Shown piece after piece: positions 36,012 through 45,399 of a DNA stretch of 64,000 bases (position 1 is the stretch's first letter; every line of letters begins with the position of its first letter). The translations under genes were made by a program, and so were the position numbers. The notes beneath the pieces are model-generated. The model did not search any database and was not told where the DNA came from. It saw only the letters and a program-made list of their open reading frames with translations. Origin of the DNA: Rhizobium aethiopicum (lineage in GTDB: Bacteria; Pseudomonadota; Alphaproteobacteria; Rhizobiales; Rhizobiaceae); contig NZ_JACIFV010000005.1 of NCBI RefSeq assembly GCF_014197535.1, positions 124,001 to 188,000 of the forward strand, written 5' to 3'.

Positions 36012-37115
36012 ATGACGATTTTGATAACTGGCGGGTGCGGCTTCATTGGTCGCCACGTTGCTGAAGAACTTCTGAACAACGGCTATGAGGTGCGCATCCT
36101 CGATGCGCTGATCGACCAGGTGCATGGCGATGCCGAAGTCAGCGTGCCTGATGGAGCCGAGATTATTCAAGGCGACGTCAGAGACAAGGACGCCGTGCGG
36201 GCGGCGCTTGCCGGTGTGAACGGCGTCATCCATCTCGCTGCCGAAGTAGGCGTCGGACAGTCGATGTACGAAATTGCCCGCTATGTCGGCTGCAACGACC
36301 TCGGCACGGCGGTGCTCCTCGAAGCCATGATCGGCCTTCCCGTCAAGACGATCGTCGTCGCCTCATCGATGAGTGTCTATGGAGAAGGGCTCTATCGGAC
36401 TGGGGATGGAAAGCGGCTCGGCTATGTCAGGCGACGCATGCAGCATGTCAAGCAGGGCCAGTGGGATCCGCTTGATCGGGACAACCAGCCGCTGACTCCG
36501 GTCGCCACCGATGAGGAGAAACCGGTCGATCTTGCGTCCATTTACGCTTTGACGAAATACGCCCAGGAGAGGCAGGTTCTGATTTTCGGTGAAGCCTACG
36601 GCCTGGATGCCGTCGCGCTGCGTCTCTTCAACGTGTTCGGTGCTGGCCAGGCGCTTTCCAATCCTTACACCGGCGTGCTCGCCAATTTCGGTTCGCGCCT
36701 CGCCAACGGCCAGCCGCCGATGATCTTCGAGGACGGCAGGCAGCGGCGCGATTTCGTCCATGTCCGCGATGTGGCGACAGCCTTTCGCCTGGCGCTCGAA
36801 AAACCCGCGGCAGCCGGCCACGTGATCAATATCGGCAGCGGCCAGGCCTATTCGATCGCCGATGTCGCGACGCTTCTCGCCGATGCCATGGGCGTGCCCG
36901 AGATTGGCCCGGACATCATGAACAAGGCGCGTTCGGGAGACATCCGCAATTGCTTCGCCGACATTTCCAAGGCGCGCGAACTGCTCGGCTTCGAACCGAA
37001 ATATCGTCTCGAAAATACCCTCGCTCCCTTCGCCGAATGGGTGCGGCAGACGGGGGCGGTCGACCGTGGCGCCGAAATGAAGCGGCAACTGGAAGAGCGG
37101 GGGCTGGTTTCATGA
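36012..37115 (+). CDS. NAD-dependent epimerase/dehydratase (extended SDR)
   Basis: A 367-residue extended SDR. NAD motif GGCGFIGRH (about residues 7-15), Ser in VASSMSVYGEG (near 118) and catalytic YALTK (178-182). The YGEG segment and long loop before the catalytic Tyr resemble dTDP- or UDP-sugar 4-epimerases. It should act on a nucleotide sugar in the cytoplasm. First gene of a plus-strand operon whose members overlap by four bases or are closely spaced, all encoding glycan functions. Confidence 0.85.
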   Translation: MTILITGGCGFIGRHVAEELLNNGYEVRILDALIDQVHGDAEVSVPDGAEIIQGDVRDKDAVRAALAGVNGVIHLAAEVGVGQSMYEIARYVGCNDLGTAVLLEAMIGLPVKTIVVASSMSVYGEGLYRTGDGKRLGYVRRRMQHVKQGQWDPLDRDNQPLTPVATDEEKPVDLASIYALTKYAQERQVLIFGEAYGLDAVALRLFNVFGAGQALSNPYTGVLANFGSRLANGQPPMIFEDGRQRRDFVHVRDVATAFRLALEKPAAAGHVINIGSGQAYSIADVATLLADAMGVPEIGPDIMNKARSGDIRNCFADISKARELLGFEPKYRLENTLAPFAEWVRQTGAVDRGAEMKRQLEERGLVS

Positions 37116-39154
37116 ACAAGGCCGGTGCTCGAGCATCCGATCACCAGGAGACGAGGCGGTTCGGTTTCGTCGAATGGTTCCGGCCCGGAGAATATGAGCG
37201 GGCTGAAGCCGCGTTGCCGGATATTCTGGAAAGCGGCGCCAGTTATCTCCGTACGCATCTTTCCTGGGCCGAATATCTGGCCCCTGGCGGCCAGCAATGG
37301 TTCGATTGGCTGATCCCGCGTATCGGCAGCGAAATCGATCTTCTGCCGTGCATACATTATACGCCGCCCTCTCTGTCCCGGACGGGCAGGTCTTCGGGCC
37401 CGCCGGTCGATCTCAAATCCTATGCCGATTTCGTCGATCACATCCTGACGCGCTATGGCCGCTATATCAGTCATATCGAGCTCTGGAACGAGCCGAACAA
37501 CCTGCTTGACTGGGACTGGCGCCACGACAGCGACTTCCTGCTTTTCTGCGAAATGGTCGGGAGCGCCGCCTACTGGGCGAAGCAGAGGGGCTACAAACCT
37601 GTGCTTGGCGGCCCGTGCCCCTTCGATCCCTATTGGCTCAATCTGATGGGCACGCGCGGCGTACTCGGCGTCGTCGACGCAGTCGGCTTCCACGGCTTCC
37701 CTGGAACCTGGGACAGTGAGGAGGCAAGCTGGGGCGGCTGGGACATGCATCTCGGAGAGATGCGTGGGATTATCGATCGTTATAATGCCGATGCAGAAAT
37801 ATGGATCACCGAAACCGGCTACTCGACCTGGCGCAATGACGAGATCGAACAGGCGCGGCGCTTTATCAGGGCGCTGAACGTGCCGGCCGATCGCATGTAC
37901 TGGTATTCATGGCGCGATGTGCCGCCGGATGTTCCGGTTCAGGAAGGCCTGTGGTTCGATCCCAGGCATTATCATCTGGGTGCTGTCGGTCACGACAATA
38001 AACCGAAGCTGCTTGCCCGCCTTCTCACGGAAGGAGGCGTCAAGAGGCTGGAGGAGGTCGCGGCCCTTGCCGCTCCCAATGTCGCCTCCGGCGCCGCGCC
38101 GATCGTCGTCACCGGCGGCAGCGGGTTTGTCGGCTGCAATCTCGCCGACCGCCTGCTCAGCGACGGCGAGGACGTCATCATTCTCGACAATCTGGCACGG
38201 TCGGGGGTCGATCAGAATCTCTCCTGGCTGAAAGAGCGGCATGGCGGGCGGGTGCATCCGGTCCTCGCCGACGTTCGCGACCTGCTAGGCATCGAAGCAG
38301 CCTTCAGGGATGCCAAGGCAGTGTTCCACTATGCTGCGCAGACGGCGGTGACCACCAGTCTCGTCGACCCGCTGGAGGATTTCGAAACGAACGCGCGCGG
38401 CACGCTCAATGTGCTGGAATCGGTTCGCAGGGCAGGCAAACGGGCTCCGGTCATCTTCGCCAGCACCAATAAGGTCTATGGCGCTCTCGACGATCTCGGC
38501 ATGATCGAACTCGATGATCGTTATCTTCCCGAAGACGAGACCATCAGGACGCAAGGGATCGGCGAGGACCGGCCCCTCGATTTCTGCACGCCTTACGGAT
38601 GTTCGAAGGGCGTGGCCGACCAGTATATCCTCGACTACGCGAAATCCTACGGCATCCCTGCCGCCGTCCTGCGGATGAGCTGCATTTATGGACCGCGCCA
38701 GTTCGGCACCGAGGACCAGGGCTGGGTGGCGCATTTCCTGATCCGTGCGCTCGGCGGCGAACCCATTTCCATCTACGGCGACGGCAAACAGGTTCGCGAT
38801 ATTCTCCATGTCGATGATGCCGTCGCTGCCTATCGGCTGCTGCTTTCCAATATTGAGCGGGTCAGCGGCAGAGCCTTCAACCTCGGCGGCGGGCCGCGTA
38901 ACGCCGTCAGCGTCCTCGCGGTGTTGCGCGAGATCGAAGAGCTTGCGGGCCGTCCTCTCGAAACCAGTTTTGGCCCATGGCGCGCCGGCGATCAACTCTA
39001 TTTCGTGGCCGACACGACGAAGCTTGAACGGGAAACCGGCTGGCAAGCCGGAATCGGATGGCGTCATGGTTTGCGGCACCTCGCCGAATGGCTGATCGCC
39101 CATCGTTTCGGCGGCCGGCAGGTCCGCAGGGAAAAGCGGAAGGCATCGGCATGA
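37112..39154 (+). CDS. Fusion: glycoside-hydrolase-like (clan GH-A) domain + nucleotide-sugar epimerase
   Basis: A 680-residue two-domain protein. Residues about 15-320 form a TIM-barrel glycosidase-like domain, with acid/base Glu in WNEPNN (near 127) and nucleophile-position Glu in WITETGYS (near 233). Residues about 330-665 are an extended SDR with TGGSGFVGCNLADRLL, STNKVYG and YGCSK (495-499); PRQFGTEDQGWVAHF resembles CDP-paratose 2-epimerases. No signal peptide, so both halves are cytoplasmic. The hydrolase half may trim or transfer the sugar the epimerase makes. The ATGA overlap with the previous gene fixes the start. Confidence 0.85.
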   Translation: MNKAGARASDHQETRRFGFVEWFRPGEYERAEAALPDILESGASYLRTHLSWAEYLAPGGQQWFDWLIPRIGSEIDLLPCIHYTPPSLSRTGRSSGPPVDLKSYADFVDHILTRYGRYISHIELWNEPNNLLDWDWRHDSDFLLFCEMVGSAAYWAKQRGYKPVLGGPCPFDPYWLNLMGTRGVLGVVDAVGFHGFPGTWDSEEASWGGWDMHLGEMRGIIDRYNADAEIWITETGYSTWRNDEIEQARRFIRALNVPADRMYWYSWRDVPPDVPVQEGLWFDPRHYHLGAVGHDNKPKLLARLLTEGGVKRLEEVAALAAPNVASGAAPIVVTGGSGFVGCNLADRLLSDGEDVIILDNLARSGVDQNLSWLKERHGGRVHPVLADVRDLLGIEAAFRDAKAVFHYAAQTAVTTSLVDPLEDFETNARGTLNVLESVRRAGKRAPVIFASTNKVYGALDDLGMIELDDRYLPEDETIRTQGIGEDRPLDFCTPYGCSKGVADQYILDYAKSYGIPAAVLRMSCIYGPRQFGTEDQGWVAHFLIRALGGEPISIYGDGKQVRDILHVDDAVAAYRLLLSNIERVSGRAFNLGGGPRNAVSVLAVLREIEELAGRPLETSFGPWRAGDQLYFVADTTKLERETGWQAGIGWRHGLRHLAEWLIAHRFGGRQVRREKRKASA

Positions 39155-40263
39155 GCGAACATGGACGAAGCAAGGGGCACCGCCGCGTGCTGATGACGGT
39201 TGACGCCATCGGCGGCGTCTGGCGCTACGCCATGGACTTGGGCGCAGCCCTGAAATCGAATAATATCGAGGTTGTCTTTGCGGGGCTGGGGTCTTTCCCG
39301 GCAGACGACAAGGTCGCCGAGGCCGGCCGGGTCGGCAAGCTCGTCTGGCTGGATGCGCCGCTCGACTGGACGGTCGAGAATGAAGAGGCAGTTGCCGAAG
39401 TTCCGCGGCTGATCGCCGATCTCGCGCGCCGCGAACAGGCCGATCTTCTGCATCTCAATCTGCCGTCGCAGGCGGCGGGCATGGAAACAAACCTGCCGAT
39501 TGCCGTGGTTTGCCATTCCTGTGTCGTCACTTGGTTTGCCGCCGTCCGCGGAAGTGAAGTGCCAAAGGACTGGCAATGGCAGTACAGGCTGAACCAGGAG
39601 GGCTTTGCATGTGCGGACGCCGTGATCGCGCCAAGCCGCAGCCATGCGAGAGCGATGGAAGCGGCCTATGGAACCATCGGAAATCTGCAGGTCGTTCACA
39701 ACGCCAGCGCCCTTGAGGCTTCCGACGAGCCCAAGCAGGACTTTGTTCTTGCCGCCGGGCGCTGGTGGGACGACGGCAAAAACGGCGCCGTGTTGGATAA
39801 GGCTGCAGCTATGACGCGATGGACGGTGGCGGCGGCCGGCGCGACCACCGGCCCGAACGGCCAGACCATGCGATTTCGCCATGCCGATTACCGAGGCGAG
39901 CTTTCGCATCAGCGGATGAGCGCCTTGACGCTGCAGGCGGCCATCGTGGCCTCGCCGTCCCTCTATGAGCCGTTCGGTCTTGCCGCTCTCGAGGCGGCGC
40001 GGGCGGGCGCGGCCTTGGTGCTTTCTGATATCCCCACCTATCGCGAGATATGGGACGGAGCCGCTCTTTTTGCCGATCCGCATCGTCCCGAGATCTTCGC
40101 CAATGCTTTCAATACGCTTGCCGACGATCCGCAGCTGCGCGCTGCGTTCGGACGAAAAGCGCGTGCCAGGTCCGCCGGCTTCAGCGTCGAGGCTCAGGCA
40201 GAGGCGATGTGCTCGATCTATTCCGGCATGTCCGCCCGCGATTTTTCAACAGCGGCGGAGTGA
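39151..40263 (+). CDS. Glycosyltransferase, GT4-like (GT-B fold)
   Basis: A 370-residue cytoplasmic GT-B glycosyltransferase. An N-terminal glycine-rich segment DAIGGVWRYAMDL (about residues 18-30) binds acceptor, and the C-terminal nucleotide-sugar region has SLYEPFGLAALEAARAG (about 270-286), with the E-x7-E pattern of family GT4. It starts in the overlap with the previous gene (ATGA). It would add one sugar from a nucleotide donor to a growing glycan; donor and acceptor unknown. Confidence 0.85.
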   Translation: MSEHGRSKGHRRVLMTVDAIGGVWRYAMDLGAALKSNNIEVVFAGLGSFPADDKVAEAGRVGKLVWLDAPLDWTVENEEAVAEVPRLIADLARREQADLLHLNLPSQAAGMETNLPIAVVCHSCVVTWFAAVRGSEVPKDWQWQYRLNQEGFACADAVIAPSRSHARAMEAAYGTIGNLQVVHNASALEASDEPKQDFVLAAGRWWDDGKNGAVLDKAAAMTRWTVAAAGATTGPNGQTMRFRHADYRGELSHQRMSALTLQAAIVASPSLYEPFGLAALEAARAGAALVLSDIPTYREIWDGAALFADPHRPEIFANAFNTLADDPQLRAAFGRKARARSAGFSVEAQAEAMCSIYSGMSARDFSTAAE

Positions 40264-40265
40264 TC

Positions 40266-41396
40266 ATGAAGTTCGTTTTCTACACCCATTCGCTGGTCTC
40301 CGACTGGAATCACGGCAATGCTCATTTTCTTCGCGGCGTCATGCGCGATCTCCAGCGGCGCGGCCATGACACGCTGGCGCTGGAGCCGCAGGATGCCTGG
40401 AGCCGGGTCAATCTGGTGAGGGACCAGGGGCCGGCCGCAGTCGAGGCATTTCACCAGGCATTTCCGCAGCACCGTTCGCAGATCTACAGCGAAAGATTCG
40501 ACCACGAAGCAGCGCTTGGCGATGCCGATGTCGTCATCGTCCACGAGTGGACGGAACCGCAATTGATCGAGAGGCTCGGCCGCATCCGGCGCGATGGCGC
40601 GATCTTCACCCTGCTTTTCCACGATACGCACCATCGGGCCGTTTCCGCCCAGGGCGACATCGCAGGACTGGCGCTTGACGACTACGATGGCGTGCTGGCC
40701 TTCGGACAGACACTGCGTGAACGTTATCTCAGAGCCGGCTGGGGAAAATCGGTATTTACCTGGCACGAGGCGGCGGACGACGCCCTCTTTCGGGCGCTGC
40801 CGGATATCGAGAAAACCGGAGACCTGATCTGGATCGGCAACTGGGGCGACGATGAAAGGTCCGCCGAAATCGGCGAATTCCTTATCCGTCCCGCGAAAGA
40901 CCTGAAGCTCGACACCGTCGTTCGCGGCGTGCGCTATCCCGACCATGCATTGGACGAGCTTCGCAAGGCTGGCGTCGCCTATGGCGGCTGGATCGCCAAT
41001 GCCGATGTTCCCGCGGCCTTCGCCCATCACAAAGCAACGATTCACATTCCGCGGCGGCCCTATGTCGAACATCTGCCGGGTATTCCGACCATCCGCGTCT
41101 TCGAGGCGCTCGCCTGCGGAATACCCCTGATCTCGGCGCCCTGGAACGACGTCGAACATCTCTTCGACACCGGCAGCGACTATTTGGTCGCCGGTGATTG
41201 CGAGGAGATGAAGAAAAGACTGCGCGATGTCCTCTCCGACACCGATCTGGCTGCGAGCCTTGCCGCCGCCGGGCTTGAAACAATCAAGACCCGTCACACC
41301 TGCCGCCACCGCGTCGACGAGCTTTTGGCCATCCTGGCGCGCTGTGGCACGCACAGGGTCACTGCAAACCTGCAATCCAGGGAGGCTGCCGAATGA
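40266..41396 (+). CDS. CgeB-like glycosyltransferase 1
   Basis: A 376-residue GT-B protein of the CgeB/Glyco_trans_1_2 type. It begins MKFVFYTHSLVSDWNHGNAH and carries the nucleotide-site segment IRVFEALACGIPLISAPW at about residue 275. It is homologous to the next two genes, which share the opening SLVS/SLSS-W-GNA motif. The start is 2 bases after the previous stop; its own stop overlaps the next start by four bases. Confidence 0.82.
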   Translation: MKFVFYTHSLVSDWNHGNAHFLRGVMRDLQRRGHDTLALEPQDAWSRVNLVRDQGPAAVEAFHQAFPQHRSQIYSERFDHEAALGDADVVIVHEWTEPQLIERLGRIRRDGAIFTLLFHDTHHRAVSAQGDIAGLALDDYDGVLAFGQTLRERYLRAGWGKSVFTWHEAADDALFRALPDIEKTGDLIWIGNWGDDERSAEIGEFLIRPAKDLKLDTVVRGVRYPDHALDELRKAGVAYGGWIANADVPAAFAHHKATIHIPRRPYVEHLPGIPTIRVFEALACGIPLISAPWNDVEHLFDTGSDYLVAGDCEEMKKRLRDVLSDTDLAASLAAAGLETIKTRHTCRHRVDELLAILARCGTHRVTANLQSREAAE

Positions 41397-42481
41397 AGAT
41401 CGCTTTTTACGGTTCCAGTCTCGTCTCCGCCTATTGGAACGGCGCCGCTACCTATTATCGCGGCCTGCTGCGGGCGCTGGCGGAAAAGGGTTACGAGATC
41501 ACTTTCTACGAACCCGACGTCTATGACCGGCAGAAGAACCGCGACATGGATCCGCCGGACTGGTGCAGGGTCGTGGTCTACGAGGGGACGATCGATGCCC
41601 TCAAGGCCGTGACAAGCGAGGCGGCCGAGGCTGATATCGTCGTCAAGGCAAGCGGTGTCGGCTTCGAGGACGATCGATTGCTGGAAGAGGTGCTGCGTCA
41701 CGCACGCCCGCACGCGTTGAAAATCTTCTGGGATGTCGATGCGCCGGCGACGCTCGCCGAACTCAGGGCCAACCCCGATCATCCATTGCGCCGTGCGCTC
41801 GCCGGGCTTGATCTCGTGCTGACCTATGGCGGCGGCGACCCCGTCGTGAACGCATACCGTTCCGTCGGAGCGGCCGAATGCGTGCCGATCTACAATGCGC
41901 TGGACCCGCAAACGCATCATCCGGTGCCGCAGAACTACCGCTTCGCCGCCGACCTCGGTTTCCTTGGCAACCGTCTGCCGGATCGCGAGACGAGGGTCGA
42001 GCATTTCTTCCTGGAACCGGCGTCGCGTCTGCCGAACCGGACATTCCTGCTTGGCGGGTCCGGCTGGCAGGACAAGCCGATCCCTTCAAACGTCCGCTAT
42101 ATCGGCCATGTCCCGACGCGCGATCACAACGCCTTCAACGTGACGCCGATGGCGGTCCTCAACATATCGCGTGCCAGTATGGCGGAGAATGGTTTTTCCC
42201 CGGCGACGCGGGTCTTCGAGGCGGCCGGCGCCGGGGCTTGCCTCATTACCGACTACTGGGAAGGCATAGATGTCTTTTTGAAGTCCGGCGAGGAGATCCT
42301 GGTCGCGCGCGACGGACAGGACGTGGCTGCCTTGCTCAGCGGCTTGTCCCACCAGTCCGCACGGGAAATTGGAGAAAGGGCGCGCCGGCGCGTTCTGGCC
42401 GAACATACCTATGTCAATCGCGCCGAAACGGCAGACGAGATTTTTCGCGCCCGTCTTGGCGCGCGGGAGGCGGCCGAATGA
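41393..42481 (+). CDS. CgeB-like glycosyltransferase 2
   Basis: A 362-residue GT-B protein paralogous to its neighbours. It opens MKIAFYGSSLVSAYWNGAAT, has FWDVDAP (acceptor-side region near 115) and TRVFEAAGAGACLITDYWEG at about residue 270. ATGA overlaps exist on both sides. The three CgeB-like copies have diverged strongly from each other, suggesting that each adds a different residue or linkage. Confidence 0.85.
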   Translation: MKIAFYGSSLVSAYWNGAATYYRGLLRALAEKGYEITFYEPDVYDRQKNRDMDPPDWCRVVVYEGTIDALKAVTSEAAEADIVVKASGVGFEDDRLLEEVLRHARPHALKIFWDVDAPATLAELRANPDHPLRRALAGLDLVLTYGGGDPVVNAYRSVGAAECVPIYNALDPQTHHPVPQNYRFAADLGFLGNRLPDRETRVEHFFLEPASRLPNRTFLLGGSGWQDKPIPSNVRYIGHVPTRDHNAFNVTPMAVLNISRASMAENGFSPATRVFEAAGAGACLITDYWEGIDVFLKSGEEILVARDGQDVAALLSGLSHQSAREIGERARRRVLAEHTYVNRAETADEIFRARLGAREAAE

Positions 42482-43578
42482 CGAGATCGCTCGACATCGT
42501 CTTCCTCGGGCTTTCCCTTTCCTCTTCCTGGGGGAACGGTCACGCCACGACCTATCGCGCCCTGATCAAGGGTCTTCGGCAGGACGGCCATCGGCTCTTG
42601 TTCCTGGAGCGGGACGTGCCGTGGTATGCCTGCCATCGGGATCTGCCTTCACCTGACTTCTGCGAGCTCGCCTATTATTCCGATATCGGCGCAATGATCG
42701 AGCGTCACGGTGAAAGGCTCGGCAAGGCCGATGCCGTCATCGTCGGATCCTACGTTCCCGATGGCGTGCTGCTCATCGACAGGCTCGAGGCGTTGGAGCT
42801 GAAACGCCTCTGCCTCTATGACATCGACACGCCGGTCACCCTCGCCAAGCTCGATCGCGGCGATGAGGAATATCTGGCGCTGCGGCAGGTTCCCCTGTTT
42901 GACACCTATTTCTCCTTCTCCGGAGGAAGGGTGTTAACGCGGCTCGAACAGAGATATGGCGCGCGCAGAGCCATCGCGCTCTATTGTTCGGTCGACGAGG
43001 GCCGCTATGCCAATACCGGCGAATCCACCTGTTGGGATCTCGGTTATCTCGGAACTTATAGTCCTGACCGCCAGCCGACACTGGAGAGCCTTCTCTTGGA
43101 GCCGGCACGCCGCCTGCCGTCGATGCGCTTCGTTGTCGCCGGGCCGCAATATCCGGCCGAAATCGAATGGCCGGCCAATGTCGAACGTATCGAGCATCTG
43201 CCGCCTGCCGATCATGCAGGCTTTTATAGCCGGCAGCGCTTCACGCTGAACGTGACCCGCAGCGATATGATTGCCGCCGGCTGGTCTCCCAGCGTGCGGC
43301 TGTTCGAGGCTGCCGCCTGCGGGGCGCCTATTATCAGCGACTTCTGGCAGGGTCTCGATGAGCTGCTGCCGGACGGCGAGGCTTTGTTCATTGCGCGCGC
43401 GCCGGAGGATGTCGCGGCGCTGCTGACGGAACTTCCCGACAGCGACCGTCTGGCGGCCGCCGCCGCAGCGAGAAAGCTGGTGATGAGCAGTCATACCGGT
43501 GCCGCACGTGCCGGCGAGCTCGTCAGGGCTCTTTCCGACCTGCCCGCCAAGCCAGCTTTCGACCGTATCTCAGCGTGA
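42478..43578 (+). CDS. CgeB-like glycosyltransferase 3
   Basis: A 366-residue GT-B protein. N-terminus MTRSLDIVFLGLSLSSSWGNGH; YDIDTPVTLAKL (near 104) parallels the FWDVDAP region of copy 2; nucleotide-site segment VRLFEAAACGAPIISDFWQG at about residue 272. ATG at 42478 overlaps the previous stop. An in-frame open stretch upstream to 41878 overlaps copy 2 and is rejected. The next gene follows after 12 bases. Confidence 0.85.
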   Translation: MTRSLDIVFLGLSLSSSWGNGHATTYRALIKGLRQDGHRLLFLERDVPWYACHRDLPSPDFCELAYYSDIGAMIERHGERLGKADAVIVGSYVPDGVLLIDRLEALELKRLCLYDIDTPVTLAKLDRGDEEYLALRQVPLFDTYFSFSGGRVLTRLEQRYGARRAIALYCSVDEGRYANTGESTCWDLGYLGTYSPDRQPTLESLLLEPARRLPSMRFVVAGPQYPAEIEWPANVERIEHLPPADHAGFYSRQRFTLNVTRSDMIAAGWSPSVRLFEAAACGAPIISDFWQGLDELLPDGEALFIARAPEDVAALLTELPDSDRLAAAAAARKLVMSSHTGAARAGELVRALSDLPAKPAFDRISA

Positions 43579-43590
43579 AGGAGAGTATCG

Positions 43591-44637
43591 ATGCTTCAAG
43601 TCAATCGTCGCGGAAAAGGCAAGACTGTTCTGGTGGCAGGAGGCGCTGGCTTTGTCGGCTCGCATCTCTGCGATGCTCTGCTCGGCCGTGGCGACACCGT
43701 CATTTGCGTCGACAGCTATATTACCGGCTCGCGCGACAATGTCAGGCCGTTGATGAACCATCCGAGCTTCCGGCTCATCGAACAGGATATCTGCAAATTC
43801 ATTGAAATCGGCGAACCGCTCGATCAGATCTATAATCTGGCCTGCGCCGCGTCCCCGCCGCAATATCAGGCGGATCCCGTTCACACGATGATGACGTGCG
43901 TCGCCGGTACGGGCAATCTGCTGGCGCTCGCCGAGCGGCACCGGGCCGCCTTTCTCCAGGCCTCGACGAGCGAGGTCTATGGTGATCCCGCCGAGCATCC
44001 GCAAAAGGAAGACTATCGCGGTAATGTCAGCTGCACAGGACCGCGCGCCTGCTATGACGAGGGAAAACGCGCCGCCGAAGCTCTTTGCTTCGACATGCTG
44101 CGTGGCGGCCGCGTCGACGTGCGGGTCGCCCGCATCTTCAACACCTATGGGCCGCGAATGCAGGCCAATGACGGCCGGATCGTATCCAACCTGATCGTGC
44201 AGGCACTCTCGGGGAAACCGCTCACCATCTACGGAAGCGGCATGCAGACCCGGTCCTTCTGCTACGTCAGCGATCTTGTCGGCGGCCTCATGGCGCTGAT
44301 GGATGTGCGGCCAAACCCTGGCGTGCCCGTCAACCTCGGCAATCCCGGGGAGTTCACCATCAACGAGCTCGCGCAGATGATCCGTTCGATGGTGCCGGTG
44401 CGAACGGCTGTTGCCTACAGACCTTTGCCGAAGGATGATCCTCAACGCCGCCGGCCCGATATTTCCCGCGCGAGCGAACTTCTCGATTGGCAGCCGACGG
44501 TGCCCCTTGCCGAGGGGCTCAGATCTACGATCGACTGGTTTGCCGCCAATTTGGACGATCGTCCCCGTAAACGCGTCGCTTCGCCTCGCCGTCATCGCGG
44601 CGCGGCTGCTTCGCAGGCTGCCCCCTTCGACAACTGA
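43591..44637 (+). CDS. UDP-glucuronate decarboxylase-like SDR
   Basis: A 348-residue extended SDR close to UDP-xylose synthases. It has GGAGFVGSHL (about residues 17-26), the NLACAASPPQYQADPVHT segment (near 87, typical of UXS), STSEVYGDP, CYDEGKR with catalytic Tyr and Lys (about 155-159) and RIFNTYGPRM. It would convert UDP-glucuronate to UDP-xylose or a related pentose for the adjacent glycosyltransferases. The C-terminal 20 residues are basic and extra. Same operon. Confidence 0.85.
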   Translation: MLQVNRRGKGKTVLVAGGAGFVGSHLCDALLGRGDTVICVDSYITGSRDNVRPLMNHPSFRLIEQDICKFIEIGEPLDQIYNLACAASPPQYQADPVHTMMTCVAGTGNLLALAERHRAAFLQASTSEVYGDPAEHPQKEDYRGNVSCTGPRACYDEGKRAAEALCFDMLRGGRVDVRVARIFNTYGPRMQANDGRIVSNLIVQALSGKPLTIYGSGMQTRSFCYVSDLVGGLMALMDVRPNPGVPVNLGNPGEFTINELAQMIRSMVPVRTAVAYRPLPKDDPQRRRPDISRASELLDWQPTVPLAEGLRSTIDWFAANLDDRPRKRVASPRRHRGAAASQAAPFDN

Positions 44638-44642
44638 CGCGG

Positions 44643-45386
44643 ATGCACGCGATGATGAACCTAGCTTTGCAACAGCGTATCAAAGAACTAGGCCCCTGGT
44701 TTCAGAATATTCGGTTCGGAGAGATCGAAACCGCGCCGGATCATATTCTCGGCGACTATCCAGCGTTCAAATGGGAACGCTTCAAGCATGTCGTGCCCAA
44801 GGATCTGGAAGGGCGCAGCGTTCTCGATATCGGCTGCAACGCCGGCTTTTATGCGCTGGAGATGAAGCGCCGCAATGCGGGGCGGGTGTTGGGCATCGAC
44901 AGCGATCCACGTTATCTCGAGCAGGCCCGTTTCGCCGCCGATCATTTCCGCCTCGGTGTCGAGTTCAGGCAAATGTCGGTTTACGAGGTGTCGAAACTTG
45001 GGGAGAGGTTCGATCTGGTGCTCTTCATGGGCGTGCTTTACCACTTGCGCCACCCGTTGCTAGCATTGGATCTGCTCTACGAGCACGTGGTCGAAGACCT
45101 CATGCTGTTCCAATGCCTACAGCGTGGCGAAGAGCATATTGCCACGCTTGAAGAGGACTACGACTTTTCGGAATGGAAGGTTTTTGATCGGCCGGATTTT
45201 CCGAAGCTGTTCTTTGTCGAAGAGCGCTTTGCCGCCGATCCCACCAATTGGTTCATTCCCAACAAGGCGGCGGTCGAAGCGATGCTGCGCAGCTCGGGCT
45301 TTGTCATAGAGGCCAATCCCGAGCGAGAAGTTTATCTCTGCCGCCGAGGCCGGCGGCCATACATGGTCGAGCCGCCGCCCGGTTGA
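44643..45386 (+). CDS. SAM-dependent methyltransferase of the glycan cluster
   Basis: A 247-residue class I methyltransferase with SAM motif VLDIGCNAGFYALEM (about residues 60-74), acidic loop GIDSDPRYLEQA and motif IV DLVLFMGVLYHL. It resembles the DUF1698/CmoB-like and TIGR04290-type methyltransferases found with glycosyltransferases. Likely O-methylates a sugar or lipid acceptor in the cluster's product. The first ATG is at 44643, with M4 and M5 also possible; no strong ribosome site is seen. It lies 5 bases after the SDR stop and ends the operon. Confidence 0.78.
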   Translation: MHAMMNLALQQRIKELGPWFQNIRFGEIETAPDHILGDYPAFKWERFKHVVPKDLEGRSVLDIGCNAGFYALEMKRRNAGRVLGIDSDPRYLEQARFAADHFRLGVEFRQMSVYEVSKLGERFDLVLFMGVLYHLRHPLLALDLLYEHVVEDLMLFQCLQRGEEHIATLEEDYDFSEWKVFDRPDFPKLFFVEERFAADPTNWFIPNKAAVEAMLRSSGFVIEANPEREVYLCRRGRRPYMVEPPPG

Positions 45387-45399
45387 GGCGATTGTTCAC

